Shown here one piece after another: positions 16,042-24,613 of a stretch of 64,000 nucleotides of DNA. The stretch spans positions 744,001 to 808,000 of the forward strand of contig OZ245921.1 in the NCBI GenBank assembly GCA_965229695.1, given 5' to 3'. Below the pieces are notes generated by a model. That model saw only the letters and a program-made list of their open reading frames with translations, made no database searches and was not told where the DNA came from. Source of the DNA: JANSYL01 sp965229695. GTDB taxonomy: Bacteria > Pseudomonadota > Alphaproteobacteria > Rhodobacterales > Rhodobacteraceae. The position numbers were made by a program, and so were the translations under genes. Within the stretch, counting starts at the first letter, position 1. Each line of letters opens with the position of its first letter.

Positions 16042-16071
16042 GAGAAAAAGAAACGAGGCTAGAGCGATGCC

Positions 16072-16413
16072 TTAAGCATCATCATCGTCTTCGCCGTCCT
16101 CATCATCCTCGTCATCATTCTCGTCTTCATCTTCGTCATCGTAGTCGTCTTCGTCGTCTTCCATCTCGACCTCGGTGATGAGGCCAGAGGTCAAAGACAC
16201 CTCAATCTCCATCAGAACGCCGTCGAGCGTGGCTTCGGCTTCGAATTCGTCGCCTTCAAGCTCGGTCTCGACCACGTCATAGCCCTGCGCAGTCAAAAAC
16301 GCCACGATATCGGCCTCGGTCGTGCCAGCGACATCGCCAGCCGAGATTTGGGCGGCGGCCACGCCGGGGATCAAAAGAGCGCCCAACAGGGTTGCTTTGC
16401 CAAAATCAGTCAT
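16072..16413 (-). CDS. Periplasmic PepSY-domain protein with a poly-acidic tail
   Basis: 113 residues. Signal peptide 1-21 (FGKATLLGALLIPGVAAAQ). Residues about 23-80 form one PepSY-like unit (ADIVAFLTAQGYDVVETELE; MEIEVSLTSGLITEVE). Residues 81-112 are almost all Asp and Glu, a likely metal- or polycation-binding tail. AGGAG lies 6 nt before the ATG. PepSY units often sit with ferric-reductase-like membrane proteins, as here two genes downstream. Possible roles are metal buffering or inhibition of a partner; none is proven. Confidence 0.82.
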   Translation of the reverse strand: MTDFGKATLLGALLIPGVAAAQISAGDVAGTTEADIVAFLTAQGYDVVETELEGDEFEAEATLDGVLMEIEVSLTSGLITEVEMEDDEDDYDDEDEDENDDEDDEDGEDDDDA

Positions 16414-16639
16414 TGGTATCTCCTAGGTCTTTCTGTGTCAGTCTTAGGTTTCGTCTTGGGTGCCACTTTGCCGTGGCCTGACAGCAGGTGATCGGAGGAA
16501 GCCGATTTCTGAATTGGACTTTGGAAGGGCGGGCATAGGCTTAGGCCAAAAGTTTAGTGCCATTTCGCTGGGGTTTATGCGCGCGCTTGGCGTTCCCGGC
16601 GGCGGTTTGAAAAATCTTGCCGGAATCCGGCAACAGCGG

Positions 16640-16667
16640 TTGACGCAGGCACTGAGCCTCCTTATCT
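16640..16667 (+). promoter_or_regulatory. Probable groESL promoter
   Basis: TTGACG at 16640-16645 and TTATCT at 16662-16667, spacer 16 nt, directly upstream of the CIRCE operator. Placing transcription start in or beside CIRCE fits HrcA repression. The rest of 16414-16742 shows no gene. Confidence 0.5.
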
Positions 16668-16675
16668 CCGCGCCG

Positions 16676-16702
16676 TTAGCACTCGCTAAGCCTGAGTGCT
16701 AA
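16676..16702. promoter_or_regulatory. CIRCE operator (HrcA site)
   Basis: TTAGCACTC-N9-GAGTGCTAA, a perfect match to the CIRCE consensus, 40 nt upstream of groES. HrcA binding here represses groESL until heat or misfolding titrates GroEL away. Confidence 0.97.
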
Positions 16703-16742
16703 CGGAGGAGAAAACCGAACCTTTACGAGGAGAGTTCGACAA

Positions 16743-17030
16743 ATGGCATTCACTCCGCTGCATGACCGTGTGCTTGTTGAGCGCGTGGAAAGTGACGAGA
16801 AAACCGCCGGTGGCCTGATCATCCCCGACAGCGCCAAAGAAAAGCCCGCCGAAGGCTTGGTTGTCGCCGTTGGCGCAGGCGCCAAAGACGATGATGGCGA
16901 GCGTATCGGCATGGACGTTAAAGCAGGTGACAAGATCCTGTTCGGCAAATGGTCGGGCACCGAGATCACCCTGGACGGCAAAGAACTGCTGATCATGAAG
17001 GAAAGCGACATCCTTGGGATCATCTCCTAA
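16743..17030 (+). CDS. groES: Co-chaperonin GroES (Cpn10)
   Basis: 95 residues, the standard Cpn10 length. It forms the seven-subunit lid of the GroEL folding chamber. The N-terminal LHDRVLVERVESDEKTAGGL covers the strand before the mobile loop, followed by IIPDSAKEKPAEG and KILFGKWSGTEI. GAGGAGA lies 9 nt before the ATG. It is followed 47 nt later by groEL in one operon under CIRCE. Confidence 0.99.
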   Translation: MAFTPLHDRVLVERVESDEKTAGGLIIPDSAKEKPAEGLVVAVGAGAKDDDGERIGMDVKAGDKILFGKWSGTEITLDGKELLIMKESDILGIIS

Positions 17031-17077
17031 GCGACGCGCCCTTCATCACAAACCCAACAGAATTCTAGGAGCACATC

Positions 17078-18718
17078 ATGGCTGCTAAGGACGTCAAATT
17101 TGACACCGATGCCCGCAACCGCATGCTCAACGGCGTGAACATTCTCGCCGATGCGGTCAAAGTCACCCTGGGCCCGAAAGGCCGCAACGTGGTGATCGAA
17201 AAATCCTTCGGCGCACCCCGCATCACCAAAGACGGTGTGTCGGTCGCCAAAGAAATCGAACTGGAAGACAAGTTCGAAAACATGGGCGCCCAGATGGTGA
17301 AAGAGGTTGCCTCTCGCACCAATGACGAAGCCGGCGACGGCACCACCACCGCAACCGTTCTGGCCCAGGCCATCGTTAAAGAAGGTCTGAAATCGGTTGC
17401 CGCTGGCATGAACCCGATGGACCTTAAGCGCGGTGTTGACATGGCGGTTGCCCAAGTCATCGAGAACATCAAAGGCGCCGCTCGCGAAGTCAAAGACAGC
17501 GACGAAGTTGCCCAGGTCGGCACCATCTCGGCCAATGGCGAAGCTGAAATCGGCCGCCAGATCGCCGATGCGATGCAGAAAGTTGGCAATGACGGCGTGA
17601 TCACCGTCGAAGAAAACAAGGGTCTGGAAACGGAAACCGAAGTTGTCGAAGGCATGCAGTTCGACCGCGGTTACCTGAGCCCCTATTTCGTCACCAACCC
17701 CGACAAAATGATTGCCGAGTTGGAAGACTGCCTGATCCTGCTGCACGAGAAGAAACTGTCTTCGCTGCAGCCGATGGTTCCGCTGCTGGAAACCGTCATC
17801 CAGTCGGGCAAACCGCTTCTGATCATCGCAGAAGATGTCGAAGGTGAAGCGCTGGCCACCCTCGTGGTCAACAAGCTGCGCGGCGGCCTGAAAATCGCAG
17901 CCGTCAAAGCCCCGGGCTTTGGTGATCGCCGTAAGGCCATGCTGCAAGACATCGCCATCCTAACCGGCGGTCAGGTGATCTCGGAAGACCTGGGCATGAA
18001 GCTCGAGTCGGTGACCATGGACATGCTGGGCACCGCCAAGCGCGTTTCGATCACCAAAGACGAGACCACAGTGGTCGACGGCAACGGCGAAAAAGCCGAG
18101 ATCGAAGCCCGCGTCGCCCAGATCCGCCAGCAGATCGAAGAAACCACCTCGGACTACGACCGTGAGAAACTGCAAGAGCGCGTGGCCAAACTGGCTGGCG
18201 GTGTTGCCGTGATCCGCGTCGGTGGCATGACCGAAGTGGAAGTGAAAGAGCGTAAGGATCGTGTGGATGACGCCCTGAACGCAACCCGTGCTGCTGTGCA
18301 GGAAGGTGTTGTTGTTGGTGGCGGTGTTGCCCTGGTTCAAGGCGCCAAAGCGCTTGAAGGTCTGACCGGTGCAAACTCGGACCAAGACGCGGGTATCGCC
18401 ATCGTGCGCCGCGCCCTGGAAGCACCCTTGCGCCAGATCGCCGAAAACTCCGGCGTCGACGGCTCAGTCGTGGCTGGCAAAATCCGTGAAAGCGATGACA
18501 GCGCATTTGGCTTCAACGCTCAGACCGAAGAATACGGCGATCTGTTCGCCTTCGGTGTGATCGACCCGGCCAAAGTGGTGCGCACCGCTCTGGAAGACGC
18601 TGCCTCGGTTGCTGGTCTGCTGATCACCACCGAAGCCATGGTTGCCGACAAGCCCGCCAAAGAAGGCGCTGGCGCCCCGGCAATGCCCGACATGGGCGGC
18701 ATGGGCGGCATGATGTAA
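17078..18718 (+). CDS. groEL: Chaperonin GroEL (Cpn60)
   Basis: 546 residues, full length. ATP-driven double-ring folding chamber. Visible: KVTLGPKGRNVVIEKSFGAP and the ATPase motif GDGTTTATVLAQ, apical-domain stretches, and the Gly-Met-rich C-terminal tail ending GGMGGMM. AGGAG sits 7 nt before the ATG. Codon use is even and biased, as in highly expressed genes. A strong terminator follows 45 nt after the stop. Confidence 0.99.
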   Translation: MAAKDVKFDTDARNRMLNGVNILADAVKVTLGPKGRNVVIEKSFGAPRITKDGVSVAKEIELEDKFENMGAQMVKEVASRTNDEAGDGTTTATVLAQAIVKEGLKSVAAGMNPMDLKRGVDMAVAQVIENIKGAAREVKDSDEVAQVGTISANGEAEIGRQIADAMQKVGNDGVITVEENKGLETETEVVEGMQFDRGYLSPYFVTNPDKMIAELEDCLILLHEKKLSSLQPMVPLLETVIQSGKPLLIIAEDVEGEALATLVVNKLRGGLKIAAVKAPGFGDRRKAMLQDIAILTGGQVISEDLGMKLESVTMDMLGTAKRVSITKDETTVVDGNGEKAEIEARVAQIRQQIEETTSDYDREKLQERVAKLAGGVAVIRVGGMTEVEVKERKDRVDDALNATRAAVQEGVVVGGGVALVQGAKALEGLTGANSDQDAGIAIVRRALEAPLRQIAENSGVDGSVVAGKIRESDDSAFGFNAQTEEYGDLFAFGVIDPAKVVRTALEDAASVAGLLITTEAMVADKPAKEGAGAPAMPDMGGMGGMM

Positions 18719-18762
18719 GACGCCTGCCAATTCGGCAGCGTTTACGCTCAAAACGATTACGC

Positions 18763-18785
18763 AAAGGCCCCCACGCGGGGCCTTT
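18763..18785 (+). terminator. Intrinsic terminator of groESL
   Basis: AAAGGCCCC/GGGGCCTTT, 9-bp stem with loop CACGC, followed by TGTCATTT. A well-formed Rho-independent terminator. Confidence 0.88.
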
Positions 18786-18871
18786 GTCATTTCGGCGCTC
18801 GGCCCCTTCCCTTCCCGGTTCCCGCCATGGCAGGGTCGCCCCGTTCTAGGATCGAGACAGGGCGGCAAAAG

Positions 18872-19717
18872 ATGGAGCGGATCGGCAGCATTGGACTGGG
18901 CCGGATGGGCAGCGCCATGGCACAACGGCTGAAGGCACAAGGGTCGGAGGTCAGCGGCTGGACCCGTTCGGGCCGTCAGGTGGATGGGATCGCACCGGCG
19001 GCGGATTTGCCAGCTCTGGTGGCCGGTTCGGATGTCTTGATCCTATCGCTTTATGACGACGCCGCCGTGTCCGAGATGTTGGATCAGCTTTTGCAGCTCG
19101 ACCTGGCCGGGAAGCTTATCATCGAGACCAGCACCGCTGTCCCAGCCCTGTTGATCGAACGCGCGACCGCGTTTGCCAATAAGGGGGCCGGTGTGGTTGA
19201 CGCCCCAATCTCCGGCGGCCCCGAAATGGTCGCGGCGGGCACTTGCGGCATTTTTCTGGGTGGCACCGATCAGGCCGCCGCCCGCGCCATACCAGTGCTC
19301 ACCCAGATCACGCCGCGCACCCGCCATGTCGGCCCTTTGGGTGCGGGCATGGTGATGAAAACCATCAACAATTCGATGCTGCAGATCTATGTCACAGGGC
19401 TGCGCGATATGCTGCCCTTGGCCAAACGCGCAGGTATTCCGTTGGCAGACGCGCTGGGCATCTTGAATGCTGGGCCTGCGGGCCTGCCGATGATCAAGGA
19501 TCGGATGGCGAAAATCCTGGGCGATGATCCGACCGTCGGATTTACCCTCAATGGCATCGCCAAGGATAATGACGTGTTTCAACGCGTGATTGCAGGGTTT
19601 GGCCTTGGCTCTGACAGTTTGGTCCTGGCCGCAGCCGGGCAAGATGTGGCGATCCAAGAGGGTCTGGGCGAAAGCGACCCGGCGCTGGCCATCCGAGCGG
19701 CCTATGACAACGGCTAA
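18872..19717 (+). CDS. 3-hydroxyisobutyrate dehydrogenase-family NAD(P)-dependent oxidoreductase
   Basis: 281 residues of the beta-hydroxyacid dehydrogenase family. Rossmann motif IGLGRMG (G8, G10, G13), substrate-binding APISGG at 111-116, and the catalytic Lys163 in VMKTINN. The substrate (3-hydroxyisobutyrate, tartronate semialdehyde, 6-phosphogluconate-like or other) is not determined by these motifs. ATG at 18872 fits the family start. It overlaps the following phnM-like gene by 14 nt, so the two are coupled. Confidence 0.9.
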   Translation: MERIGSIGLGRMGSAMAQRLKAQGSEVSGWTRSGRQVDGIAPAADLPALVAGSDVLILSLYDDAAVSEMLDQLLQLDLAGKLIIETSTAVPALLIERATAFANKGAGVVDAPISGGPEMVAAGTCGIFLGGTDQAAARAIPVLTQITPRTRHVGPLGAGMVMKTINNSMLQIYVTGLRDMLPLAKRAGIPLADALGILNAGPAGLPMIKDRMAKILGDDPTVGFTLNGIAKDNDVFQRVIAGFGLGSDSLVLAAAGQDVAIQEGLGESDPALAIRAAYDNG

Positions 19718-20861
19718 ACCCAACGGGCTGCCCCCAATCACCTTGAGCGGGGCGCAGGTCTTGACCCCAAAGGGTCTGGAGCACATTCCGCTGACGTTGG
19801 CGAACGGGATTCTGAGCGATCAGGCCGCAAAATCCGTGGACCTCAGCGGGTATCTGATCCTGCCGGGCATCATCGACCTGCATGGTGATGGGTTCGAACG
19901 GCACCTGGCCCCCCGGCGCGGGGCACAATCGGATATCGGCATGGGGCTGGCGGCGCTCGACGCGGAACTGGGGGCCAATGGCATCACCACCGCGGTTTTA
20001 GCCCAGTTCTTTTCATGGGAGGGTGGGATGCGCGGCCCCGATTTTGCCGAACGCTTGGCCCACGCCCTGGCCGAAACCCAGACGCTGACCGACCTGCACA
20101 TGCAATTGCGGCTCGAGGTCAATATGATCGACGATTACGCCCGTGCCGCAGCGATGATCGCAGATCATCACATCCCTTACGTCGTCTTCAACGATCATGT
20201 GCCCCATGACGCTTTGGCCAAGGGCAAATCGCCACCCCGCCTGACCGGCCAAGCGCTCAAGGCCGGGCGTTCGCCCGAAGCACACCGCGCCTTGCTGCAA
20301 AAGCTGCATGATCAACAGCCTCTTATCCGCCCCGCGCTGACCAAACTCGCGACCACCCTGACCCAACGCCACGTACGCTTGGGCAGCCATGATGACGCCA
20401 GTGCCGAAACCCGCGCCAGCTTTCGCGCCATGGGGGCCGATATTGCCGAGTTTCCCGAAACCCGCGCCGCTGCCCTTGCCGCCCATCAAGCGGGTGATCC
20501 GATCATTATGGGCGCGCCCAATGTGCTGCGCGGTGGATCGCACAAGCGCAATCAAGATGCCGCAGCTTTGATCGCTGACGGGATGGTTCAAGCGCTGGTG
20601 TCAGATTATCACTATCCCGCGCCGCACCGTGCGGCATTCAGGCTTGTGAGGGATGGCATGAATTTGGCCGATGCCTGGGCCCTGGTTTCCAGCCGCCCAG
20701 CGCAAGTACTTGGCTTTGAGGATCGCGGCGTTTTGCGGCCCGGCAAGCGCGCGGACCTGGCCATTGTCGATGCCCAAACGCAGGCGGTTGCAGGCACGAT
20801 CGCGGCCGGTGCTGTGACCTATCTAAGCGGCGCCTTAGCAAGCCGTTTTGTGGGGGCCTGA
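19704..20861 (+). CDS. phnM: PhnM-type alpha-D-ribose 1-methylphosphonate 5-triphosphate diphosphatase
   Basis: 385-residue amidohydrolase. PhnM removes pyrophosphate from the ribose-triphosphate phosphonate intermediate of the C-P lyase pathway. Family motifs: DLHGDGFERHLAPRRG (metal His), NDHVPH, RLGSHDDAS, GAPNVLRGGSHKRN and VSDYHYPA. No other phn gene is in the window, so it is an orphan here; it may serve a phn cluster elsewhere or hydrolyse another triphosphate. It starts inside the upstream dehydrogenase and its stop overlaps the permease ATG (TGATG). Confidence 0.9.
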   Translation: MTTAKPNGLPPITLSGAQVLTPKGLEHIPLTLANGILSDQAAKSVDLSGYLILPGIIDLHGDGFERHLAPRRGAQSDIGMGLAALDAELGANGITTAVLAQFFSWEGGMRGPDFAERLAHALAETQTLTDLHMQLRLEVNMIDDYARAAAMIADHHIPYVVFNDHVPHDALAKGKSPPRLTGQALKAGRSPEAHRALLQKLHDQQPLIRPALTKLATTLTQRHVRLGSHDDASAETRASFRAMGADIAEFPETRAAALAAHQAGDPIIMGAPNVLRGGSHKRNQDAAALIADGMVQALVSDYHYPAPHRAAFRLVRDGMNLADAWALVSSRPAQVLGFEDRGVLRPGKRADLAIVDAQTQAVAGTIAAGAVTYLSGALASRFVGA

Positions 20862-21727
20862 TGCGTTTGCCTCTTCTGACAGCCTTGGTCATGGTGGCCT
20901 TTGCGGCCAATTCGGTGCTGAACCGCCTGGCGGTCGGACCGGGAGAGATCGATGCGCTAAGCTTTGCCGTGATCCGCGCTGCTGCCGGGGCGGCAACACT
21001 CGCATTCCTCGTGCTGCTGCAAGCGCGCCGCCTGCCGCTGTTTCATAGCAACCGCATTCTGGGGGCGGGTTCGCTGGCACTTTACCTGATTGGGTTTTCG
21101 CTGGCCTATATCCAGATCGACGCGGGCGTCGGCGCGCTGATCCTGTTTGGCGCTGTGCAGATCACCATGTTTGGCGGCGGAATTCTGGGCGGCGAACGCC
21201 CGGTTTTCGCGCGTTGGGCCGGAACGGCCATCGCGCTTTTGGGCCTGGCTTGGCTGATCTGGCCATCCGGCCCCGTGGCGCTGCCAACGGGCGCAACCCT
21301 TGCGATGCTGGCCGCAGGCTTTGGCTGGGGGCTTTATTCGCTGGTCGGGCGTGGCGCGACCGATCCTTTGGCCGAAACCGGGGCGAATTTTGTATTGGCG
21401 GTGCCGCTTTGCGCCTTGCCGCTATTGATCCTGGGGGTGGGCACCCTGGCGGATGCGACCGCAACCGGCATTGGCCTGGCGGTGGCGTCAGGGGCGATCA
21501 CCTCGGGCCTGGGCTATGCGCTTTGGTATACGGTTTTGCCACGGCTCAAAGCCTCCGCCGCCGGGTTGGTACAGCTATCGGTGCCCGTGATCGCGGCCCT
21601 GGGCGGTGTCTTGCTTCTGTCCGAGGGTATTACCCTGCGCCTTCTGGGGGCCGGCGCCCTGGTGATTGGCGGGATTGCCTATGGCCTGACCGCCCCTCAG
21701 CGCAGCAAAGGTTCCAGCGGGTCATAA
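20861..21727 (+). CDS. EamA/DMT-family membrane permease
   Basis: 288 residues, about ten hydrophobic helices arranged as two EamA repeats, starting VMVAFAANSVLNRLAVGPGE and ending LLGAGALVIGGIAYGL. Drug/metabolite transporter superfamily; substrate unknown, often metabolite export. The ATG overlaps the phnM stop by 1 nt, so it is translationally coupled. Its last 31 nt overlap the end of the convergent Nudix gene. Confidence 0.92.
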   Translation: MRLPLLTALVMVAFAANSVLNRLAVGPGEIDALSFAVIRAAAGAATLAFLVLLQARRLPLFHSNRILGAGSLALYLIGFSLAYIQIDAGVGALILFGAVQITMFGGGILGGERPVFARWAGTAIALLGLAWLIWPSGPVALPTGATLAMLAAGFGWGLYSLVGRGATDPLAETGANFVLAVPLCALPLLILGVGTLADATATGIGLAVASGAITSGLGYALWYTVLPRLKASAAGLVQLSVPVIAALGGVLLLSEGITLRLLGAGALVIGGIAYGLTAPQRSKGSSGS

Positions 21728-22155
21728 ATCACCGCATCGCCCCAAGCGACATCGGGCAAGGTGTCGGGCTTATAGCGCAGGCCCGCCATCTCGGCCTGGC
21801 TGACCAGATAGCGGTCGGTTACAACCCCTTCGGGATCGGTCCAGGGCGCAAGCGGATCGCCTGACACATGATTGACGCGAAAATACACATCGACCTGATG
21901 CAACCCATGCTCGGGCGCGTGAAACTCATTGACCATGCAGGGCGCGCCCACCGTCACGGTCAGCCCGGTTTCCTCATGGAATTCGCGGATCAGGTTATCG
22001 GGCAGTGAGCTATGCGGCTCGACCCCGCCGCCGGGCGCGCATAACAGATCGCTTTGCCCGCCGCCCCAGGCATTCACCAACAGCAACCGATCATCGATCA
22101 GCAAAATCCCACGCACGGCAAGTCGGATACGGGGTCTGAGGGCGGCAGGCGGCAT
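21697..22155 (-). CDS. Nudix hydrolase
   Basis: 152 residues with a Nudix box around LIREFHEETGL. The catalytic REFxEE core is intact, but the first Glu of the GX5EX7REUXEEXGU consensus is Ser (in GVEPHSSLPDNLIREFHEE). It hydrolyses a nucleoside diphosphate linked to another moiety; substrate unknown. ATG at 22155 has AGGG 8 nt upstream and avoids a long non-homologous extension. The 3' ends of this gene and the EamA gene overlap by 31 bp, tail to tail. Confidence 0.9.
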   Translation of the reverse strand: MPPAALRPRIRLAVRGILLIDDRLLLVNAWGGGQSDLLCAPGGGVEPHSSLPDNLIREFHEETGLTVTVGAPCMVNEFHAPEHGLHQVDVYFRVNHVSGDPLAPWTDPEGVVTDRYLVSQAEMAGLRYKPDTLPDVAWGDAVIYDPLEPLLR

Positions 22156-22230
22156 GGGCGCACCCTGCCCCGACCGACGTTGCGTCACAAGCCCCTCGCG
22201 CAACGACGGGCAAGCGCTTAGATACACGCC

Positions 22231-22968
22231 ATGCGCATGTTCTTGCTTTCCGCCCTCCTGGCCGCAGCCACGATCCTGCCCGTCCCCGCGCGGGCGGCGG
22301 AATGCGTGATCCTGCTGCACGGGCTGGCGCGTAGCGAAACCTCACTGGCACTGATGGCCGAGGCGCTGGAGGATCAAGGCTATCGCGTGATCAACCAGGG
22401 CTACCCGTCAACCCGCGCCGCGATTGCCGAACTCGCCCCGGCCACCCTTTTGCCCGCCATGGCGCGCTGCGGCGCGGATCGCGTGCATTTTGTCACCCAT
22501 TCCATGGGCGGCATCTTGGTGCGGTACTGGTTGGCCGAGCACCCGCCCGTCCGGCTGGGCCGCGTGGTGATGTTGGCCCCACCAAATTCGGGCAGTGAAC
22601 TGGTGGATGTGTTCGGCCCGCTTGAGCCATTCGAATGGGTGCATGGCCCCGCCGGGCGTGAATTGGGCACTGATGCCGACGCGCTGCCCAATACGCTGCC
22701 ACAGGTCGATTTTCCGCTTGGGGTGATCGCGGGCAACCGGTCGCTGAACCCGGTGTATTCGGCCCTGATCCCCGGACCTGACGATGGCAAGGTCGCGGTG
22801 GAAAGCACGCGCGTGGCCGGGATGCAGGATCACTTGGTTCTGCCCGTCACCCATACCTTCATGATGAACAACCCCTTGGTCATCGGACAAACCCTGGCCT
22901 TTTTGGACCGGGGCCGCTTTGACGATGATCTTGGCTTTTTCGACGCGGTGGAAACCCTGGTCGACTAA
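22231..22968 (+). CDS. Secreted alpha/beta hydrolase (lipase-like)
   Basis: 245 residues. Signal peptide 1-22 (MFLLSALLAAATILPVPARA, then AE). Mature part begins with the oxyanion strand CVILLHGLARS; the nucleophile elbow is THSMGG (Ser), and a late VTHTFMM holds the likely catalytic His. It resembles periplasmic or exported triacylglycerol-lipase/acetyltransferase-like hydrolases. Substrate unknown. Divergent from the Nudix gene, with 75 nt between start codons. Confidence 0.88.
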   Translation: MRMFLLSALLAAATILPVPARAAECVILLHGLARSETSLALMAEALEDQGYRVINQGYPSTRAAIAELAPATLLPAMARCGADRVHFVTHSMGGILVRYWLAEHPPVRLGRVVMLAPPNSGSELVDVFGPLEPFEWVHGPAGRELGTDADALPNTLPQVDFPLGVIAGNRSLNPVYSALIPGPDDGKVAVESTRVAGMQDHLVLPVTHTFMMNNPLVIGQTLAFLDRGRFDDDLGFFDAVETLVD

Positions 22969-23061
22969 GCCGCCCCCCCGGCCTTCTATCTTTGGTCAAT
23001 CAAGGGCTGGTTCGCCGGTTGGAATACGCGTATCTGCCGCACCAAACCAAGGAGGCGCAGC

Positions 23062-23946
23062 ATGACGCGGATCATCGAAACCCTAGCCGAGATTTCAGAG
23101 CGCTATGATGCTGTGTTCTGTGACCTTTGGGGCTGCGTGCATGATGGGCTGAACGCCTTCCCCGATGCCGTCGCGGCGCTGCACGCCTTTAAGGCGCAGG
23201 GCGGCACCGTGGTGCTTTTGACCAATGCGCCGCGCCCGCGCGCCTCGGTCGCCAAACAGGTCGCGCGCCTGGGTGTGCCGGATGACGCCTGGGATGTCAT
23301 TGCCACTTCGGGCGACAGCGCCCGCGCCGCGATGTTTCAGGGCGTTGTGGGTCAAAAGGTTTGGCACATTGGCGAACCCCATGATCGGTCGTTTTTCGAA
23401 ACGATGGATCTGATCTCCGACCCTGCCGATATCGAAAAGGTGGAACTGAACGCGGCCGAGGGCATTGTCTGCACGGGGCCCTTTGACCCCCATGCCGATC
23501 CATCGGTGCTGCGACCGGAATTCCTGCTGGCAAAAACCAAAGGGCTGAAACTGCTCTGCGCCAACCCCGATATCGTGGTCGACCGGGGCGAGACACGGGA
23601 ATGGTGTGCTGGGGCATTGGCCGAGCTTTACACCGAGATGGGCGGGGAAAGTCTCTATTTCGGCAAACCGCATCCGCCGATTTACGATCTGGCGCGGCGC
23701 CGCTTGCAACAGATCGGCAAGCCTGCGTCGGACGATCGTATCCTCGCCATTGGTGACGGTATCCGCACCGACATTCTGGGCGGGATCGGCGAAAACATTG
23801 ATACCTTGTTTATTTCCGGTGGTTTGGCGCGCCAGGAAACCGGCACCGCACCGGGCCCAAAAGGGCAGCCCAACCCATCTGACTTAGCGCGATATCTGAC
23901 CGATGCCGAACTGGAACCGACCTTTAGCATCGGGATGCTACGCTAA
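23062..23946 (+). CDS. HAD-superfamily subfamily IIA hydrolase, TIGR01459-like
   Basis: 294 residues. Motif I is FCDLWGCVHDG, with the nucleophile Asp followed by LW instead of the more usual MDG; motif II includes LLTNAPR; motif IV is ILAIGDGIRTDILGG. This matches the alphaproteobacterial TIGR01459 group, phosphatases of unknown substrate related to NagD. AGGAGG is 7-8 nt before the ATG. Confidence 0.92.
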   Translation: MTRIIETLAEISERYDAVFCDLWGCVHDGLNAFPDAVAALHAFKAQGGTVVLLTNAPRPRASVAKQVARLGVPDDAWDVIATSGDSARAAMFQGVVGQKVWHIGEPHDRSFFETMDLISDPADIEKVELNAAEGIVCTGPFDPHADPSVLRPEFLLAKTKGLKLLCANPDIVVDRGETREWCAGALAELYTEMGGESLYFGKPHPPIYDLARRRLQQIGKPASDDRILAIGDGIRTDILGGIGENIDTLFISGGLARQETGTAPGPKGQPNPSDLARYLTDAELEPTFSIGMLR

Positions 23947-24068
23947 CGGCCACGCAACATAATTGCGACATAGCGACCGGTTTTTGGTATTTTGTTACTT
24001 TCTGCATTGCAGCAGCCCCCTGATCTGTCCTATGACGCGCGCAATTAGCGTGAAGGACGGCCAATCAG

Positions 24069-24512
24069 ATGCTCGACAATATGCCTAAAGGCACCATCGT
24101 CATCGAAGAGCTTCACATCGGGATGAAACGATCGCTCAGCAAGATCGTGACAGACCGGGATATCGAGCTTTTCGCCGAGGTTTCGACCGATCATAATCCG
24201 GTGCATATGGATGATGCCTATGCGCAGGACACGATTTTCCAAGGGCGGATCGCCCATGGCATGCTGACCGCAGGGCTGATTTCAGCGGTGATCGGGGAAC
24301 AACTGCCCGGCCATGGCACGGTTTATCTGGGCCAGACGCTGAAATTCATGGCACCCGTGCGTCCCGGTGATTTGGTCCATGCCGAGGTTGAGGTGATGGA
24401 TATCGATCACCGCAAACGGCGGGTCACACTGGCCACCCATTGCCGCGTGGATGAGACCGTGGTTTTGAAAGGCGAGGCCGTCGTGCTGGCCCCCTCGGGC
24501 AAGTTCGACTGA
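24069..24512 (+). CDS. MaoC-like (R)-specific enoyl-CoA hydratase family protein
   Basis: 147 residues, one hot-dog domain. The hydratase dyad is present as Asp41-x4-His46 (STDHNPVHMDDAYA). Likely hydrates trans-2-enoyl-CoA to (R)-3-hydroxyacyl-CoA, as in PHA supply or fatty-acid metabolism; exact chain length unknown. Start at 24069 or 24081 (second Met); GAAGGA lies upstream. A short GC inverted repeat at 24560-24575 may end the transcript. Confidence 0.9.
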   Translation: MLDNMPKGTIVIEELHIGMKRSLSKIVTDRDIELFAEVSTDHNPVHMDDAYAQDTIFQGRIAHGMLTAGLISAVIGEQLPGHGTVYLGQTLKFMAPVRPGDLVHAEVEVMDIDHRKRRVTLATHCRVDETVVLKGEAVVLAPSGKFD

Positions 24513-24613
24513 TTTCTTTTACAAGAACTGATCGCACGCCAACATGTTGAAAACCTTGACCGCGCCCTGGCGCGGCGCTTGCCCTTGCGCCCCCGCTTGG
24601 CTAAGCCGCCCTT

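Noticed and set aside
16460..16702. 80-codon ORF upstream of groES
   Set aside because: It overlaps the promoter and CIRCE operator and has no family signal.
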